Source: Paenibacillus sp. FSL H7-0331 (lineage in GTDB: Bacteria; Bacillota; Bacilli; Paenibacillales; NBRC-103111). From it: DNA of 64,000 nucleotides. Positions within the stretch are counted from its first letter, which is position 1. Every line of letters starts with the position of its first letter. The translations under genes and the position numbers were made by a program. Under the pieces are notes generated by a model that was given only the letters and a program-made list of their open reading frames with translations, did not search any database and had not been told where the DNA came from. The stretch spans positions 1-64,000 of the forward strand of contig NZ_MRTH01000017.1 of NCBI RefSeq assembly GCF_001956045.1. The letters are read 5' to 3'. Below, one piece after another: positions 63,816 through 64,000 of this stretch.

Positions 63816-64000
63816 TTATTTACCAGGTTTGCTTGCAGGCATAATCATGAGCAGCTTCGTCCCCTGATCAACCTCACTCTCGATTTTCAAGCCATATTGT
63901 TCACCGAACACCATTTGAATTCGGCGATGAACGTTCACAATGCCAATCCCGCCAATACCTTGGGATGAGCCCTCTTCATTATCAGCAAGCCGATTGGCAC
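63816..64000 (-). CDS. Sensor histidine kinase (YesM type), C-terminal fragment
   Basis: The last 61 residues are visible; the gene continues beyond the right edge. The G2 box region reads GIGGIGIVNVHRRIQMVFGEQYGL and is followed by KIESEVDQGTKLLMIMP, the end of a HATPase_c domain of the YesM/LytS sensor family. These kinases usually pair with a YesN-type AraC response regulator and control adjacent sugar ABC operons, so it likely regulates the second glycan locus. Confidence 0.85.
   Translation of the reverse strand, partial: ANRLADNEEGSSQGIGGIGIVNVHRRIQMVFGEQYGLKIESEVDQGTKLLMIMPASKPGK

Overview
The window looks like a chromosomal segment of a Paenibacillaceae bacterium (Paenibacillus or a close relative). 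This is inferred from the gene types: Lpl-type sugar ABC systems with AraC or YesM-type regulators, large glycoside hydrolases, an xpaC-telA pair beside a ter operon, and Bacillota-type GGAGG ribosome binding sites with frequent GTG/TTG starts. No rRNA, tRNA, CRISPR array, transposase or integrase was seen.

Region 1 (1-21,067) is a phage-tail locus. On the minus strand, from 19,062 down to the left edge, lie a PBSX Xpf-like sigma-type activator, two small tail/neck proteins, a tail tube protein, a tail assembly chaperone with a second small ORF, a 1780-residue tape measure, Dit, Tal, an unrecognised 592-residue protein and a heptad-repeat receptor-binding fibre. Facing the other way are an Xre repressor and an ImmA-type peptidase. 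No terminase, portal, protease, capsid, replication or integrase gene lies between the switch and the tail genes. That makes this a candidate non-contractile (F-type, monocin-like) tailocin under PBSX-style control. The control region holds a TTACC-N4-GGTAA operator array and SOS-box-like palindromes. Base composition switches sharply inside the tape measure gene near 14,450, which suggests that the distal tail half was exchanged.

Region 2 (21,261-33,751) is a tellurite-resistance/stress region: xpaC-telA, then a long minus-strand ter operon. It encodes TerB, three single-domain TerD proteins, a TerD-TerA two-domain protein and TerC, followed by the Ter-associated biosynthetic module (aldolase, two phosphoribosyltransferase-like proteins, HAD phosphatase, ATP-grasp). 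Most module genes overlap end to start. A triple 40-bp hairpin repeat lies upstream of xpaC, and a related triple array recurs 26 kb away.

Region 3 (33,912-45,160) is a carbohydrate operon: two permeases (the first apparently starting at ATT), a binding lipoprotein, a sialidase-like BNR protein, a GH106-like hydrolase, a membrane AraC-type regulator and a nucleoside-hydrolase-like protein, ending at a terminator. A T-box-like palindrome followed by a strong terminator separates it from the next operon.

Region 4 (45,452-56,762) is a peptide/amide uptake and hydrolysis cluster. It holds a family-5 binding lipoprotein, two Opp/Dpp permeases, a fused OppD-OppF ATPase, an MFS transporter, three intact isochorismatase-like cysteine hydrolases, one hydrolase pseudogene and a LysR regulator. 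A GTTAG-N5-CTAAC inverted repeat precedes both hydrolase transcription units and probably marks a LysR regulon.

Region 5 (56,879-64,000) is a second glycan locus: uronate-isomerase-like amidohydrolase, binding lipoprotein, two permeases, a GH29 fucosidase, and at the right edge the C-terminus of a YesM-type histidine kinase.
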